Positions 42,043 to 52,539 of a stretch of DNA of 64,000 nucleotides are shown piece after piece. The notes below the pieces were generated by a model. That model did not search any database, was not told the origin of the DNA, and worked only from the letters and a program-made list of their open reading frames with translations. Origin of the DNA: Phormidesmis sp. RL_2_1 (GTDB lineage Bacteria > Cyanobacteriota > Cyanobacteriia > Phormidesmidales > Phormidesmidaceae); the NCBI GenBank assembly GCA_012033015.1, contig JAAUPS010000003.1, forward strand, positions 1 to 64,000. The letters run 5' to 3'. The position numbers and the translations under genes are program-made. The number at the start of each line of letters is the position of its first letter. Within the stretch, counting starts at the first letter, position 1.

Positions 42043-42156
42043 TTTCTGGGCCTTGCCTGTGTCAATAGATTCTGTATCAGTAGCCCATTATGCTATTGAA
42101 TACGGTGTAAGGTGCTGCCGCGCTGCCTTTGATTTATAGAAATTTTATGAGCCGCT

Positions 42157-43086
42157 TTGACTAATTTTCCTGTTGTTTATCATCCGGCCTACGTCACGCC
42201 GTTACCCGCTGGCCATCGTTTCCCGATGCCCAAGTTTCAGCGCTTAAAAGAGCTGCTGGTGCGCGATCGCATTATTCAGGCGAGTCAAATTTATCAGCCC
42301 GGTACCCCACCCTACGAATGGCTAGAGCTGGTGCATCACCACGACTATGTTCGCGCATACTGCGAGGGAACTTTGGATGCAAAAGCCCAGCGGCGCATCG
42401 GCCTGCCGTGGAGTGCAGCGCTAGTGCAGCGCACCTGTACGGCGGTCGGCGGTACGATTTTAACGGCGAAGCTCGCTTTGCAGCATGGCTTAGCCTGTAA
42501 TACTGCAGGGGGAACCCACCATGCTTTTCCCGACTACGGCTCAGGGTTTTGTATTTTTAATGATTTGGCGATCGCAATCAAAGTTCTACAGCAACAAAAG
42601 CTGATCCGCACGGCGCTAATTGTTGATCTCGATGTGCATCAAGGCGATGGCAGCGCCTTCATTTTTAACCACGATGCTAGTGTGTTTACCTTTTCTATGC
42701 ACTGCGACACTAACTTTCCTGCCCGTAAGCAGCAGAGCGATTTGGATGTGTCTTTGGCTGAAAATACAGGGGATGAAGCGTATTTAGCTATACTGCGATC
42801 GCACCTTTTGCCTTTGCTCACGCGCCTTCAGCCCGACATTGTTCTCTACGATGCAGGAGTAGATGTGCACCAAGATGATCGGTTGGGCAAATTGGCGCTG
42901 ACCAATCAAGGCATCTTTGAGCGCGATCGCACCGTCCTTCAAGCCTGTAAAACCGGTGGCTACCCCGTGGCCTGCGTCATTGGAGGTGGCTACAGCGACG
43001 ATATGGATGCCCTAATTTATCGCCATTCACTCCTCCACCGAGCCGCCAAAGCCATCCTCACCCAATCATGCCAAAATGATGGATAA
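42157..43086 (+). CDS. Histone deacetylase / acetoin utilization family deacetylase
   Basis: GGTHHAFPDYGSGFCIFNDLAIAI, LIVDLDVHQGDGSAFIF; non-ATG (TTG) start. Confidence 0.92.
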   Translation: MTNFPVVYHPAYVTPLPAGHRFPMPKFQRLKELLVRDRIIQASQIYQPGTPPYEWLELVHHHDYVRAYCEGTLDAKAQRRIGLPWSAALVQRTCTAVGGTILTAKLALQHGLACNTAGGTHHAFPDYGSGFCIFNDLAIAIKVLQQQKLIRTALIVDLDVHQGDGSAFIFNHDASVFTFSMHCDTNFPARKQQSDLDVSLAENTGDEAYLAILRSHLLPLLTRLQPDIVLYDAGVDVHQDDRLGKLALTNQGIFERDRTVLQACKTGGYPVACVIGGGYSDDMDALIYRHSLLHRAAKAILTQSCQNDG

Positions 43087-43111
43087 ACTGATCTTCTCCT
43101 GATTTGCCCAA

Positions 43112-43164
43112 ACTTCTTCGCCAGACTTCTTCGCCAGACTTCTTCGCCAGACTTCTTCGCCAGA
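43112..43164. repeat. 13-bp tandem repeat (acttcttcgccag x4)
   Basis: Direct reading. Confidence 0.9.
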
Positions 43165-43185
43165 TTTATCGACCAGACTATCGAC

Positions 43186-44070
43186 ATGTCATTCACCGTT
43201 GCAACCTTTTACAAATTTGTAGAGCTGACTGACTACGCCGACTTGCAGCAGCCCCTCAAAGACATTTGCCAAGCTCAGCAGGTCAAAGGCACAATTCTAC
43301 TGGCTGCAGAAGGGATTAACGGCACGATTGCAGGCCCGAAACAAAACATCGACACCGTGTTTAACCACATCAGGGCAGACAACCGGCTCACAGATATTGA
43401 CATCAAAGAATCTCCTGCCCACACCCCTCCCTTTGAAAAGCTAAAAGTCCGCCTTAAACAAGAGATCGTCACGCTTGGCCTTCCTGAGATCAGCCCAACT
43501 CAACAAGTCGGAACCTATGTATCCGCCGCTCAATGGAACAGAATTATTTGCGATCCAAATGTCACCGTCATCGATACCCGCAACCACTACGAAGTGAGTA
43601 TGGGCACCTTTCAGGGAGCACAAAACCCTGACACCAAAACCTTCACCGAATTTCCTGAGTACGCTAAAAACAACTTAGACCAAGCCAAGAACCAAAAAAT
43701 CGCTATGTTTTGCACAGGCGGTATCCGCTGCGAGAAAGCTTCCTCCTATTTGCTTTCTCAAGGTTTCAAAGAGGTTTACCATCTCAAAGGCGGCATTTTA
43801 AAATATCTCGAAGAAGTTCCTAAAGAACAAAGTTTATGGCAAGGTGAGTGTTTTGTTTTTGATGAACGCGTAGCCATTAAGCACGGCCTCGAAACCGGCT
43901 CATATGGAATGTGCTACGCCTGCGGCCATCCCGTTTCCCCAGCAGATCAAGCCAGCAGCCAGTATGAAAGTGAGGTGTCTTGTCCGCACTGTTGTGATGA
44001 CTTAACTGAAGCGCGGCGAAATATCTTGCGCGAACGGAAACGCCAGCGTCACTTGAATTCAACGCACTAA
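43186..44070 (+). CDS. trhO: tRNA uridine(34) hydroxylase, rhodanese family
   Basis: YKFVELTDYADLQQPL, GTILLAAEGINGTIAG, MFCTGGIRCEKASSYLLSQGF, CYACGHPV. Confidence 0.93.
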   Translation: MSFTVATFYKFVELTDYADLQQPLKDICQAQQVKGTILLAAEGINGTIAGPKQNIDTVFNHIRADNRLTDIDIKESPAHTPPFEKLKVRLKQEIVTLGLPEISPTQQVGTYVSAAQWNRIICDPNVTVIDTRNHYEVSMGTFQGAQNPDTKTFTEFPEYAKNNLDQAKNQKIAMFCTGGIRCEKASSYLLSQGFKEVYHLKGGILKYLEEVPKEQSLWQGECFVFDERVAIKHGLETGSYGMCYACGHPVSPADQASSQYESEVSCPHCCDDLTEARRNILRERKRQRHLNSTH

Positions 44071-44101
44071 GCACTATTTTCAAAACCCTCCTTGTCCCCA
44101 A

Positions 44102-44135
44102 AACCCTCCTAGGCTTGGGCTAGGAGGTTATTTCT
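44102..44135. terminator. Hairpin between convergent genes
   Basis: AACCCTCCTAggcttgggcTAGGAGGTTatttc. Confidence 0.55.
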
Positions 44136-44149
44136 GCTGCGCAACCCCC

Positions 44150-44824
44150 TTACTGCTTGAGTGCCAATAGTAATCCATCTCCGATCGGTACTAAGCTCAT
44201 CATTACACGCTTATCATCGCGAACTTTTTCATTTAAAGCGCGAATGCACTGGGTTCTATTATCTTGCACGTCAAGGTCGGCGACGCGGCCGTACCAAAGG
44301 GTGTTGTCTACCGCGATGAGGCCGCCGGGGCGGATGAGCTGAAGGGCGCGCTCGTAATAGTTGTCGTAATTGCTTTTATCGGCATCGATAAAGGCGAAGT
44401 CGAAGGTGCCGCTTTCACCCATGGCGATCAAGTCGTCTAAGGTCTCTAGGGCAGGGGCAATGCGTAGATCAATTTTGTGAGCGACGTTGGCTTTTTGCCA
44501 GTAAGACAGTGCGATCGCCGTAAACGCCTCACTGATATCACAAGCGACCACCCGCCCTGCTGCTGGCAAAGCCATTGCTACACTCAAGGTACTGTAGCCC
44601 GTGAATACACCCACTTCCAAGGTTTTTCGAGCGCCCATGAGCTGTACTAATAAAGCCATGAACTGCCCTTGTTCCGGCGAAATCTGCATCCTTGCTTGGG
44701 GATGCTGCATCGTTTCATGGCGTAGCTCAGCGAGTACGTCAGCTTCTCGTAACGTCGCCTTCAGCAAATAATCGTACAGCCGATCATCTAAACCAATGGT
44801 TTGATTGGACATGTTCTGAGGCAA
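44150..44824 (-). CDS. Class I SAM-dependent O-methyltransferase (caffeoyl-CoA type)
   Basis: TLEVGVFTGYSTLSVAMALP, FDFAFIDADKSNYDNYYERAL, DNTLWYGRV. Confidence 0.92.
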   Translation of the reverse strand: MPQNMSNQTIGLDDRLYDYLLKATLREADVLAELRHETMQHPQARMQISPEQGQFMALLVQLMGARKTLEVGVFTGYSTLSVAMALPAAGRVVACDISEAFTAIALSYWQKANVAHKIDLRIAPALETLDDLIAMGESGTFDFAFIDADKSNYDNYYERALQLIRPGGLIAVDNTLWYGRVADLDVQDNRTQCIRALNEKVRDDKRVMMSLVPIGDGLLLALKQ

Positions 44825-44834
44825 GATATCTTAC

Positions 44835-44920
44835 TTGCGTGAGATATTTGGCTTGCGTGAGATATTTGGCTTGCGTGAGATATTTGGCTTGCGTGAGATA
44901 TTTGGCTTGCGTGAGATATG
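44835..44920. repeat. 18-bp tandem repeat (ttgcgtgagatatttggc, about 5 copies)
   Basis: Direct reading; yields artefactual EIFGLR ORFs. Confidence 0.93.
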
Positions 44921-44929
44921 TTGGTGTGA

Positions 44930-45520
44930 TTATGCTGCACACATGACCTGGCGCATGGTTTTCATATTTCCGGGCAAATCATGGCGGATGGCCTGTTCAA
45001 TCAAGAAGCTAGGTACCGGGATCAAAGGGGTTGCTTTGACAGAATAGATAATGAGCGTACCTTGTCCGTAGTCTTCTAAGGTTAAATCTGCTGAAAAGTC
45101 TGAAAAGGTGCCGCGCTCAAAGCGAAATTGAATCTTTTGGTGAAGCGTTTCAATCACCTGTAGATAAATTTCGACCTGGGCTGAAAACATTAAAAAGGCT
45201 TTGCGAGCGACCTGATACAGACGGCGGGTCATCGGATGCGTTTTAGACTGCCGTTTGACCTCTAGCACTTGGCTTTGAACAATATCAGGAAAGTAGTGAA
45301 CCCATTTGCTGTAGTCAGTGAGCTTTTGCCAAGTTTGCGATCGCACCATCGGCACATACATGGTGGCTGTCACTGCGGCAGAGCCCGAAACTGTTGCTGT
45401 TGTCGAAATCAAAACATCGCCCTGCAAAAGGGACTTCTCCTGCTGAGACGTCATGCTCGTTTGCGTAGATATCAGATCAACAGACTCTATAGAGACACTC
45501 AGGGAAGCAACCATAGACAA
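44930..45520 (-). CDS. SRPBCC / START-like (polyketide cyclase-coenzyme Q-binding) family protein
   Basis: WQKLTDYSKWVHYFPDIVQSQVLEV; ...SYLIEQAIRHDLPGNMKTMRQ-like C-terminus. Confidence 0.75.
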   Translation of the reverse strand: MSMVASLSVSIESVDLISTQTSMTSQQEKSLLQGDVLISTTATVSGSAAVTATMYVPMVRSQTWQKLTDYSKWVHYFPDIVQSQVLEVKRQSKTHPMTRRLYQVARKAFLMFSAQVEIYLQVIETLHQKIQFRFERGTFSDFSADLTLEDYGQGTLIIYSVKATPLIPVPSFLIEQAIRHDLPGNMKTMRQVMCAA

Positions 45521-46155
45521 AAAACTATTTTTAGGACTGTTCGGTAAGCGTTGGAATGAAATCAGGTGCTCAAAGATTCAAGCTGGGAAGTATCCATTCC
45601 CTTGGTCTAAACGGCAGAATTCTTAAGAAAACCTTACATAACTGCTGTCATTATTACTTGATCCCACGGAGGTAGGGTTAAGCCTATGCCACTTCTCAGT
45701 AAATTTTCAGTGAACTTATGCCATAGATTTTCCACAGGTCACATTGTTTAAATCCGCGTTTAAATCCGGTTTAAATCCGCTTTCATGGGCTGAAAGCCCT
45801 GCAGGACCATGGATAGAGTTATAAGCGAAGGGCGCAGAACTGCATTTTTTATGTCTGGTGCTATATCCGTTAAATTACGAATGCAGCGATGCTCCGCTAA
45901 GCTAGGTGGACTTAAATTAGGTGCGCTTAAATCAAATGCGCTTAAATCAAGTGCGCTCAAATCAAATTTGACAGCTTGATAATGCCCCGTTTTCTTCTCG
46001 GACGTTGCATCATCTTTAAGTGTTCCGACGAAAATGCCAGCTCAAACCTATCAGCCTAGATTCACTCAAAGCGTATTCAATAGAACCAAACCTGTATCAA
46101 GATAAAGATTTATCCGTTTCAGGCGCTGCATGTACGGCCCATTACCCTAACCACC

Positions 46156-46341
46156 ATGGCTAAGCCCTTTCAACTCAAACCCGGATCTCAGCTACTCCTG
46201 TTTTTAATCTGCTTTACGTTGGGCATTTGGGTCCTCCGTGGCCTGACGCTGCTATCTTTTCTCCCTGGCATTGTGCTGTATCTGCTGATATTGGCCTGCT
46301 TGGCAGTTTTTGTCATCAACAGTGTGCGCTCCATGCGCTAG
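46156..46341 (+). CDS. Small membrane protein, unknown
   Basis: 61 aa, two hydrophobic segments. Confidence 0.55.
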   Translation: MAKPFQLKPGSQLLLFLICFTLGIWVLRGLTLLSFLPGIVLYLLILACLAVFVINSVRSMR

Positions 46342-46361
46342 ATGCGAAGACTGGCGAGGAC

Positions 46362-47333
46362 TTACCTCACGCTGATGGCGGTAGCCCTTTCAACCATGGC
46401 CTTGCCCACTGTCAGGTTGAGCAAATCTCCAATGAGCATGACTAAAGCGGTGATCCACAGCCACAGCAGTAGCACAATTACCGTTGCCACTGCGCTATAT
46501 ACAAAGTTGCCAAAGTGAGAAACGTACAGTCGAAATAATCCAGAAATCACTGCCCACGAGAGTGCGGCCAACACGGCCCCTGGCATCAGTGGCTTGCCTG
46601 AATTCCATTGGCTAGGGCCAAATCGGTATACAAAGGCAAAGGCTGTTGACATTACACTTAACGCTAATGGCCAACGAAATAGGCTCCAAATTTTTGAGAC
46701 CCAGTGACTCACCTCGCCACTGCTGCGCAGCACCAACTGCTGCACGATTAAATCACTGACAAATACGAGACTAGAGGCCGTAATCAAAAGGGCAATTGTT
46801 CCCAAGGTCAGAGCAATTGAAACCAGTCGAGCCTTCCAAAAGGGGCGTCTCAGCTTAGGTGGAATTTGATGCATTTGATCTAGGGAGCGCATTGCTGCGC
46901 TGATGGCTCCGGATGAGGCCCACAGGGCAAAGGCAAAACTCACCGAAAATAATCCCCGGCTTTGGTTTTCAGTGACGACGTTTTCAAAGCCGTTGATCAA
47001 TTCGGGGACGCCAGCCGGGGCGACTTCACTCAGGCTAGCTGCCAAATTGATGAAGGTAGATTTTAGCGGGCTGAATAGTCCGATGGCGGTGAGAAAGGCC
47101 AAGATTGCCGGAAAAAGTCCCAGCATTGCGTTATAGGCCATTTCTGAAGCGAGGCTAGGCAGCCGCTGACGAAAGGTGCCTTGCACCACTAGCCGTAACG
47201 TTTGCAGGTTGATGTAGCCCAAAAATCTGGCAAATTCAAGGGGCGAAAGCAGACGCCAAATTCTTCGCAGCGGCTTTTGCTGACGATAAGACGCGTATAT
47301 TTTTTTGGAAAGGGTGCGGGGACGTTCGGACAA
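46362..47333 (-). CDS. YihY/BrkB-family membrane protein
   Basis: LASEMAYNAMLGLFPAILAFLTAIGLF; PGAVLAALSWAVISGLFRLYVSHFGNF. Confidence 0.9.
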   Translation of the reverse strand: MSERPRTLSKKIYASYRQQKPLRRIWRLLSPLEFARFLGYINLQTLRLVVQGTFRQRLPSLASEMAYNAMLGLFPAILAFLTAIGLFSPLKSTFINLAASLSEVAPAGVPELINGFENVVTENQSRGLFSVSFAFALWASSGAISAAMRSLDQMHQIPPKLRRPFWKARLVSIALTLGTIALLITASSLVFVSDLIVQQLVLRSSGEVSHWVSKIWSLFRWPLALSVMSTAFAFVYRFGPSQWNSGKPLMPGAVLAALSWAVISGLFRLYVSHFGNFVYSAVATVIVLLLWLWITALVMLIGDLLNLTVGKAMVERATAISVR

Positions 47334-47645
47334 AAGGGCTACTGAATAATGTCTGTACGCTACCTGTATAGCCTACTTTGTTACGGGAGTAGCAATCTGT
47401 GTTCAACTCGATCAAAAAGCCTCTTCAGCTTGAAAAGCCCTGATGAAAAAAGTCTTAGAAAAGCTGTGTTGACTCGACTTTGCAGTACTGAAAATCTCAG
47501 CTTTGCGCCTACAAACTTGCCCACCTTTGTCCGTCGGGCGATTCAATAGGGCGGCAATACCTACTTATTTGAGCCGTGAACACCGAATCGTGAAAGTGTT
47601 TGTGGTTTTCTACAATACAGGCATCACAAGTAGGGGGGGAAACCG

Positions 47646-50267
47646 ATGCAACCAAATGATCCTAACCAATTTACTGAGAAGGCTTGGCGTGCGATCGCCC
47701 TTACCCCAGATATCGTTAAGCAGGCCGGTCAGCAACAGCTAGAGCCCGAACACCTGATGCAGGCGCTATTAGAGCAAGGCGGGCTCGCTGCCAGCATTTT
47801 TCAAAAGGTGGGCGCACCGGTACAGGAAGTGCGCGATCGCACTATCGCCTTTATCCACAAACAGCCTAAAGTCAGTGGTAGCAGTGATTCGGTGTATCTA
47901 GGCAGCGCCCTCAACACCCTATTGGATCGGGCCGACAACTACCGCAAAAGCTTTGATGACGACTACATTTCGATTGAGCACATCGTGCTGGGCTACGCCC
48001 AAGATCAGCGCTTTGGGCGAGACTTATTAAAATCGTTCAGCATTACCGAAAAAGATTTAAAACAAGCCATTGAGCAAATAAGAGGCAACCAAAAAGTGAG
48101 TGATCAAAACCCCGAAGGCAAATACGAAGCGCTAGAGAAATATGGCCGTGACCTCACTGCCTATGCCCGTGAGGGCAAGTTAGATCCAGTTATTGGCCGC
48201 GACGACGAAATTCGCCGCACCATTCAAATTTTGTCACGTCGGACGAAAAACAACCCGGTGTTGATTGGTGAACCTGGAGTCGGAAAAACTGCGATCGCAG
48301 AAGGACTCGCCCAGCGCATTGTCCGCGGCGATGTGCCCCAATCTTTGCAAGATCGCACCTTGATTTCACTCGATATGGGATCGTTAATCGCCGGGGCCAA
48401 ATATCGCGGCGAATTTGAAGAGCGGCTGAAAGCCGTGCTCAAAGAAGTCACCGAATCCAGCGGCCAAATTGTTCTGTTTATCGACGAAATTCACACCGTT
48501 GTCGGGGCCGGAGCGACTCAGGGAGCCATGGATGCAGGCAACTTACTCAAGCCCATGCTGGCCAGAGGCGAACTGCGCTGCATCGGTGCCACCACCCTCG
48601 ATGAATACCGTCAGCACATTGAAAAAGACGCCGCCCTAGAACGTCGCTTCCAACAGGTCTACGTCGATCAACCCTCCGTAGCCGACACCGTCTCCATTTT
48701 GCGCGGCCTCAAAGAACGCTATGAAGTGCACCATGGCGTCAAGATTGCCGACAGCGCGCTGGTTGCCGCTGCTACGCTCTCAACCCGATACATCAGCGAT
48801 CGCTTTTTGCCAGACAAAGCCATCGACCTTGTCGACGAAGCTGCCGCCAAGCTCAAAATGGAGATTACCTCCAAGCCCGAAGAGCTAGACGAAGTCGATC
48901 GCAAAATTCTTCAGCTAGAGATGGAGCGGCTCTCCCTGCAAAAAGAAAGTGACAGCGCCTCTATCGACCGGCTCGAAAAACTGGAAAAAGAGCTAGCCGA
49001 TCTCAAAGAAGAGCAAGGCGAACTCAGCGCTCAGTGGCAGTCAGAAAAGGACACCATCGGCAACATTCAAACCATCAAAGAAGAAATCGATCGGGTGAAT
49101 GTAGAAATAGAGCAAGCTGAGCGCGGCTACGACCTCAACAAAGCTGCAGAGCTAAAATATGGCAAACTCACCGAGCTGCAGCGCAATCTCAAATCTGCCG
49201 AAGACGCGCTGAGTGAAACCCAAGTCAGCGGTAAAACCCTGCTGCGCGAAGAAGTCACAGAAGCCGACATCGCCGAAATCATCTCAAAATGGACAGGTAT
49301 TCCGCTCAGTAAGCTGGTCGCTTCTGAAATGCAAAAGCTGCTGAACTTAGAAGATGAGCTGCATCAGCGGGTGATTGGTCAAGACGAAGCCGTGACCGCC
49401 GTAGCCGATTCTATTCAAAGGTCTCGCGCCGGACTTGCCGATCCCGATCGTCCCATGGCCAGCTTCATTTTCCTGGGCCCTACGGGTGTCGGTAAAACCG
49501 AACTCGGCAAAGCCCTCGCCAGCTACCTGTTTGACACCGAACATGCAATCGTTCGCATCGATATGTCCGAATACATGGAGAAACACTCGGTCTCTCGCTT
49601 GGTCGGCGCGCCTCCTGGATATGTCGGCTACGACGAAGGCGGTCAGCTCACTGAAGCCATCCGCCGCCGTCCCTATTCAGTCGTGCTATTCGATGAAATC
49701 GAAAAAGCCCATCCCGATGTGTTCAACATTCTGCTGCAAGTGCTCGACGATGGTCGCATCACCGACTCCCAAGGCCGCACGGTGGACTTCACCAACACCA
49801 TCATCATTATGACCAGCAATATTGGCTCTCAGTTTATCCTCGACATTGCTGGCGACGATACCAAATACGACGAGATGAATGCCCGCGTCACCGACGCTTT
49901 GCGCGCTAGCTTCCGTCCTGAGTTTCTCAACCGCATTGATGAAATCATCATCTTCCATGCCCTCATGAAATCTCAGCTTCGCGACATCGTCAAAATCCAA
50001 ATCAAGCGCTTAGAGAACCGCTTAGCAGATCGCAAAATGACCCTCAAACTCTCTGACGATGCCCTCGATTTCATTGCCGACATTGGTTACGATCCCACCT
50101 ACGGCGCTCGTCCTCTCAAGAGGGCGATCCAGCGCGAAGTCGAAACCCCCATTGCCAAAGCCATTCTCCGCAGCGAATTCGCCCCTGACGATACCATCTT
50201 TGTCGATGTCGAGAACGAACGCTTGGCCTTCAAGCGACTTCCTGCCGAGCTGATTACCGCCTCGTAG
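47646..50267 (+). CDS. clpB: ATP-dependent chaperone ClpB
   Basis: Two AAA modules [18 protein letters not shown] and [15 protein letters not shown]; middle coiled coil; N-terminal Clp-N repeats. Confidence 0.97.
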   Translation: MQPNDPNQFTEKAWRAIALTPDIVKQAGQQQLEPEHLMQALLEQGGLAASIFQKVGAPVQEVRDRTIAFIHKQPKVSGSSDSVYLGSALNTLLDRADNYRKSFDDDYISIEHIVLGYAQDQRFGRDLLKSFSITEKDLKQAIEQIRGNQKVSDQNPEGKYEALEKYGRDLTAYAREGKLDPVIGRDDEIRRTIQILSRRTKNNPVLIGEPGVGKTAIAEGLAQRIVRGDVPQSLQDRTLISLDMGSLIAGAKYRGEFEERLKAVLKEVTESSGQIVLFIDEIHTVVGAGATQGAMDAGNLLKPMLARGELRCIGATTLDEYRQHIEKDAALERRFQQVYVDQPSVADTVSILRGLKERYEVHHGVKIADSALVAAATLSTRYISDRFLPDKAIDLVDEAAAKLKMEITSKPEELDEVDRKILQLEMERLSLQKESDSASIDRLEKLEKELADLKEEQGELSAQWQSEKDTIGNIQTIKEEIDRVNVEIEQAERGYDLNKAAELKYGKLTELQRNLKSAEDALSETQVSGKTLLREEVTEADIAEIISKWTGIPLSKLVASEMQKLLNLEDELHQRVIGQDEAVTAVADSIQRSRAGLADPDRPMASFIFLGPTGVGKTELGKALASYLFDTEHAIVRIDMSEYMEKHSVSRLVGAPPGYVGYDEGGQLTEAIRRRPYSVVLFDEIEKAHPDVFNILLQVLDDGRITDSQGRTVDFTNTIIIMTSNIGSQFILDIAGDDTKYDEMNARVTDALRASFRPEFLNRIDEIIIFHALMKSQLRDIVKIQIKRLENRLADRKMTLKLSDDALDFIADIGYDPTYGARPLKRAIQREVETPIAKAILRSEFAPDDTIFVDVENERLAFKRLPAELITAS

Positions 50268-50484
50268 TTGCTCGCAGGTTCTAATAGCCGTTGCACGGAT
50301 ACATCCGACGACGGCTATATGTCATTTTCTTGACATCTTTTTCCCTCCTGTTACGCAGACCAAACCTGATGGGTAACTTATGCCAAGAGCCCACCTTAAG
50401 TTGGCCTAATCCGCTGCCAAAGGATTCAAAAAATCCCTACCACCAGCTGCATCTTTCCGCCATCACTAACAGGTTTTCAAGCTT

Positions 50485-51090
50485 ATGAGCACCTCCTTCC
50501 TATCAGCTGAGCGGGCCTATACCAACGTCATGGAGCGACTGGTGGCCGAGGAAGTTGAACGCCAAAAAACAAAACTGCCGCCTAAACTTCGAGAATATAT
50601 CAAAACCGTTGAGGTTGAAACCTACGCCCTCAATCGCCTGCCCGCTTTATACGCCTCCAGCGAAAAAGGCTGGCAAATGCAGTACGAAAAAGCGTCTAAA
50701 ACTCACGCCGAAACAGTCTATAAAGCCGTTCGCCAAGGGATTGCTGCTGTTCAAGTTGATCCTTTAAGGGCCTCTCAGCCCCTTTCGGTGCGCAACCATG
50801 ACGAATCGGAAGCGATTTTAACCAGCTTTCGCAATATGCTCAATCAGCCCGATTTGACCTGGGATGACATTTTGTATAAGTGCAAGCGCATTTTGCTTCC
50901 CCGCAACCACCCCGACCGGCCGCCTTTGAAAGATGAATCCCAGCACAGGGCCTATTGGCAGCCCAGCGCCCATGGTGGTAGTGAACCTTGGGAAAAGAAA
51001 CGGGTGAGTGCCCAAAGAAGCAGTGGGCCCTTGAATCCGAGCAGCACAGTGCAGAAAAAATCTTGGTCAGATCCTCAGTATCAACGGTAG
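50485..51090 (+). CDS. Late competence development ComFB-like protein
   Basis: YTNVMERLVAEEVERQKTKLPPKLREYIKTVEVETYALNRLPALYASSEKGWQ. Confidence 0.75.
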   Translation: MSTSFLSAERAYTNVMERLVAEEVERQKTKLPPKLREYIKTVEVETYALNRLPALYASSEKGWQMQYEKASKTHAETVYKAVRQGIAAVQVDPLRASQPLSVRNHDESEAILTSFRNMLNQPDLTWDDILYKCKRILLPRNHPDRPPLKDESQHRAYWQPSAHGGSEPWEKKRVSAQRSSGPLNPSSTVQKKSWSDPQYQR

Positions 51091-51132
51091 TCTAGGGCGT
51101 TGGGGGCTGGCGCGAAAATAACAAACATCCCA

Positions 51133-52368
51133 TTATCCAAGGCTATCGAGACCCAGCTCATGCATACCCTGACGAATGCGATCGCACTCGCCAGGATCTA
51201 TGTTTTTCAACAAGTCGAGTGCCCGCTCAAAGGCCCGCTTGCTTTCCGGCAGCTTACCTAGCTTAAATAGTACCACCGCCAAATTTTGATAGGCCGCCGC
51301 ATAGTTGGGATCTAGGACTATGGCATATTCATAGGCCCGCAGCGCTGGCTCCAAGTACCCCCGCGCCCGATGCACCACCCCCAAGTTGAAATAAATCGTT
51401 GGCGATTGAGGATCAATTCGAGAGGCTGCCTCATACTGGGCTATGGCCCCTGCTAAGTCACCCTTGAGCTTGAGCAGTGCGCCTAGGTTGAGATAAGCGC
51501 CTAGCTTTAGTTTTCCAGAAATTGGCACAGCAACCGCCGCGCGATAAGCAGCCTCAGCGGCCTCCATTTGTCCTGCCATGGGGATCAAGTGCCTGTGGGC
51601 GATCCCCAAGTGATAGTGCAGTTCATACTGAGTCATCGGGTCAAAATTACCCGAACCCAACGCCCGGTTCAAAATGGTGAGTGCTTTATCCCATTCATCA
51701 TTTTGGGTGTATAGCGCCCCTAGTTTATTGGCGATGTAGGTGTCTTCAGGATGTCGGCTCAAGTGGGCTGACATAATTCGCTGCGCCCGCGAAAATTTAT
51801 CCTTGGCGGCGATCGCATCCACGCTATAGCCCGTATGGGCTATAGCCACCTGCTCAAAATGGGCAATCTGCCAGTGTTCTTCGGCAGCCATCAGCGCTTC
51901 TACGCTCTCATCTACACCCTCGTGATAGGGCCGCACATACTTGATTTGGGGCAAGTTGCGAAACAGCCGAGAGACCTGGGTATAGGGTGCTTGCTGCGCA
52001 CCGATTTCCTGGCGCAGCATCGTAATCAGTAGCACATCTGCCGTTTTCGTTTGGCCCAAAGGCTGGTCTGCCTTGAGGGTCAAAATCAGTTGCCTACCCT
52101 GCGGCGTCAGTGTTTCATCCGCATCCAATACCAAGATCCAATCTTGAGTGGCCTGATCGAGCGATACATTGCGGGCATGGGCAAAGTCATCGCCCCACAT
52201 CAAAAAGTTTACCTTTGCCCCAGCGGCTTCGGCTAACATCGGCGTATTGTCTCCTGAGCCAGTGTCAATCACGACGATTTCATCCACCAAATCCTTCACG
52301 CTTGCTAAGCAGCGAGGTAGATTCACCGCTTCATCTTTAACAATCATGCAAAGGCTTAAAGTCGCCAT
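51133..52368 (-). CDS. Glycosyltransferase family 2 with C-terminal TPR repeats
   Basis: LSLCMIVKDEAVNLPRCLASV...VVIDTGSGDNT...WILVLDADE; TPR units in C-half. Confidence 0.92.
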   Translation of the reverse strand: MATLSLCMIVKDEAVNLPRCLASVKDLVDEIVVIDTGSGDNTPMLAEAAGAKVNFLMWGDDFAHARNVSLDQATQDWILVLDADETLTPQGRQLILTLKADQPLGQTKTADVLLITMLRQEIGAQQAPYTQVSRLFRNLPQIKYVRPYHEGVDESVEALMAAEEHWQIAHFEQVAIAHTGYSVDAIAAKDKFSRAQRIMSAHLSRHPEDTYIANKLGALYTQNDEWDKALTILNRALGSGNFDPMTQYELHYHLGIAHRHLIPMAGQMEAAEAAYRAAVAVPISGKLKLGAYLNLGALLKLKGDLAGAIAQYEAASRIDPQSPTIYFNLGVVHRARGYLEPALRAYEYAIVLDPNYAAAYQNLAVVLFKLGKLPESKRAFERALDLLKNIDPGECDRIRQGMHELGLDSLG

Positions 52369-52444
52369 GGGTAATGATGATATTTTGTCTTACAGGGCGT
52401 TGTGCTCATCAGCATGGACGCTGAAAGAGGGCTGAAATATGGCT

Positions 52445-52528
52445 GATGAATATGACTTAAGTTGAGTATGACTTAAGTTGAGTATGACTTAAGTTGAGTA
52501 TGACTTGAGTTGAGTATGACTGAAGTAC
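52445..52528. repeat. About 16-bp tandem repeat (gagtatgacttaagtt)
   Basis: Direct reading. Confidence 0.88.
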
Positions 52529-52539
52529 GACTGATGTGA

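Noticed and set aside
42147-42160. Possible eighth frameshift at the start of the deacetylase gene (ATGAGCCGCTTTGAC out of frame with the body)
   Set aside because: A TTG start at 42157 explains the gene adequately; restoring the ATG frame would need a base removed or two added, unlike the other cases.
44692-45047. ORFs with RYLACV / EIFGLR repeats
   Set aside because: Product of the 18-bp array, not genes.
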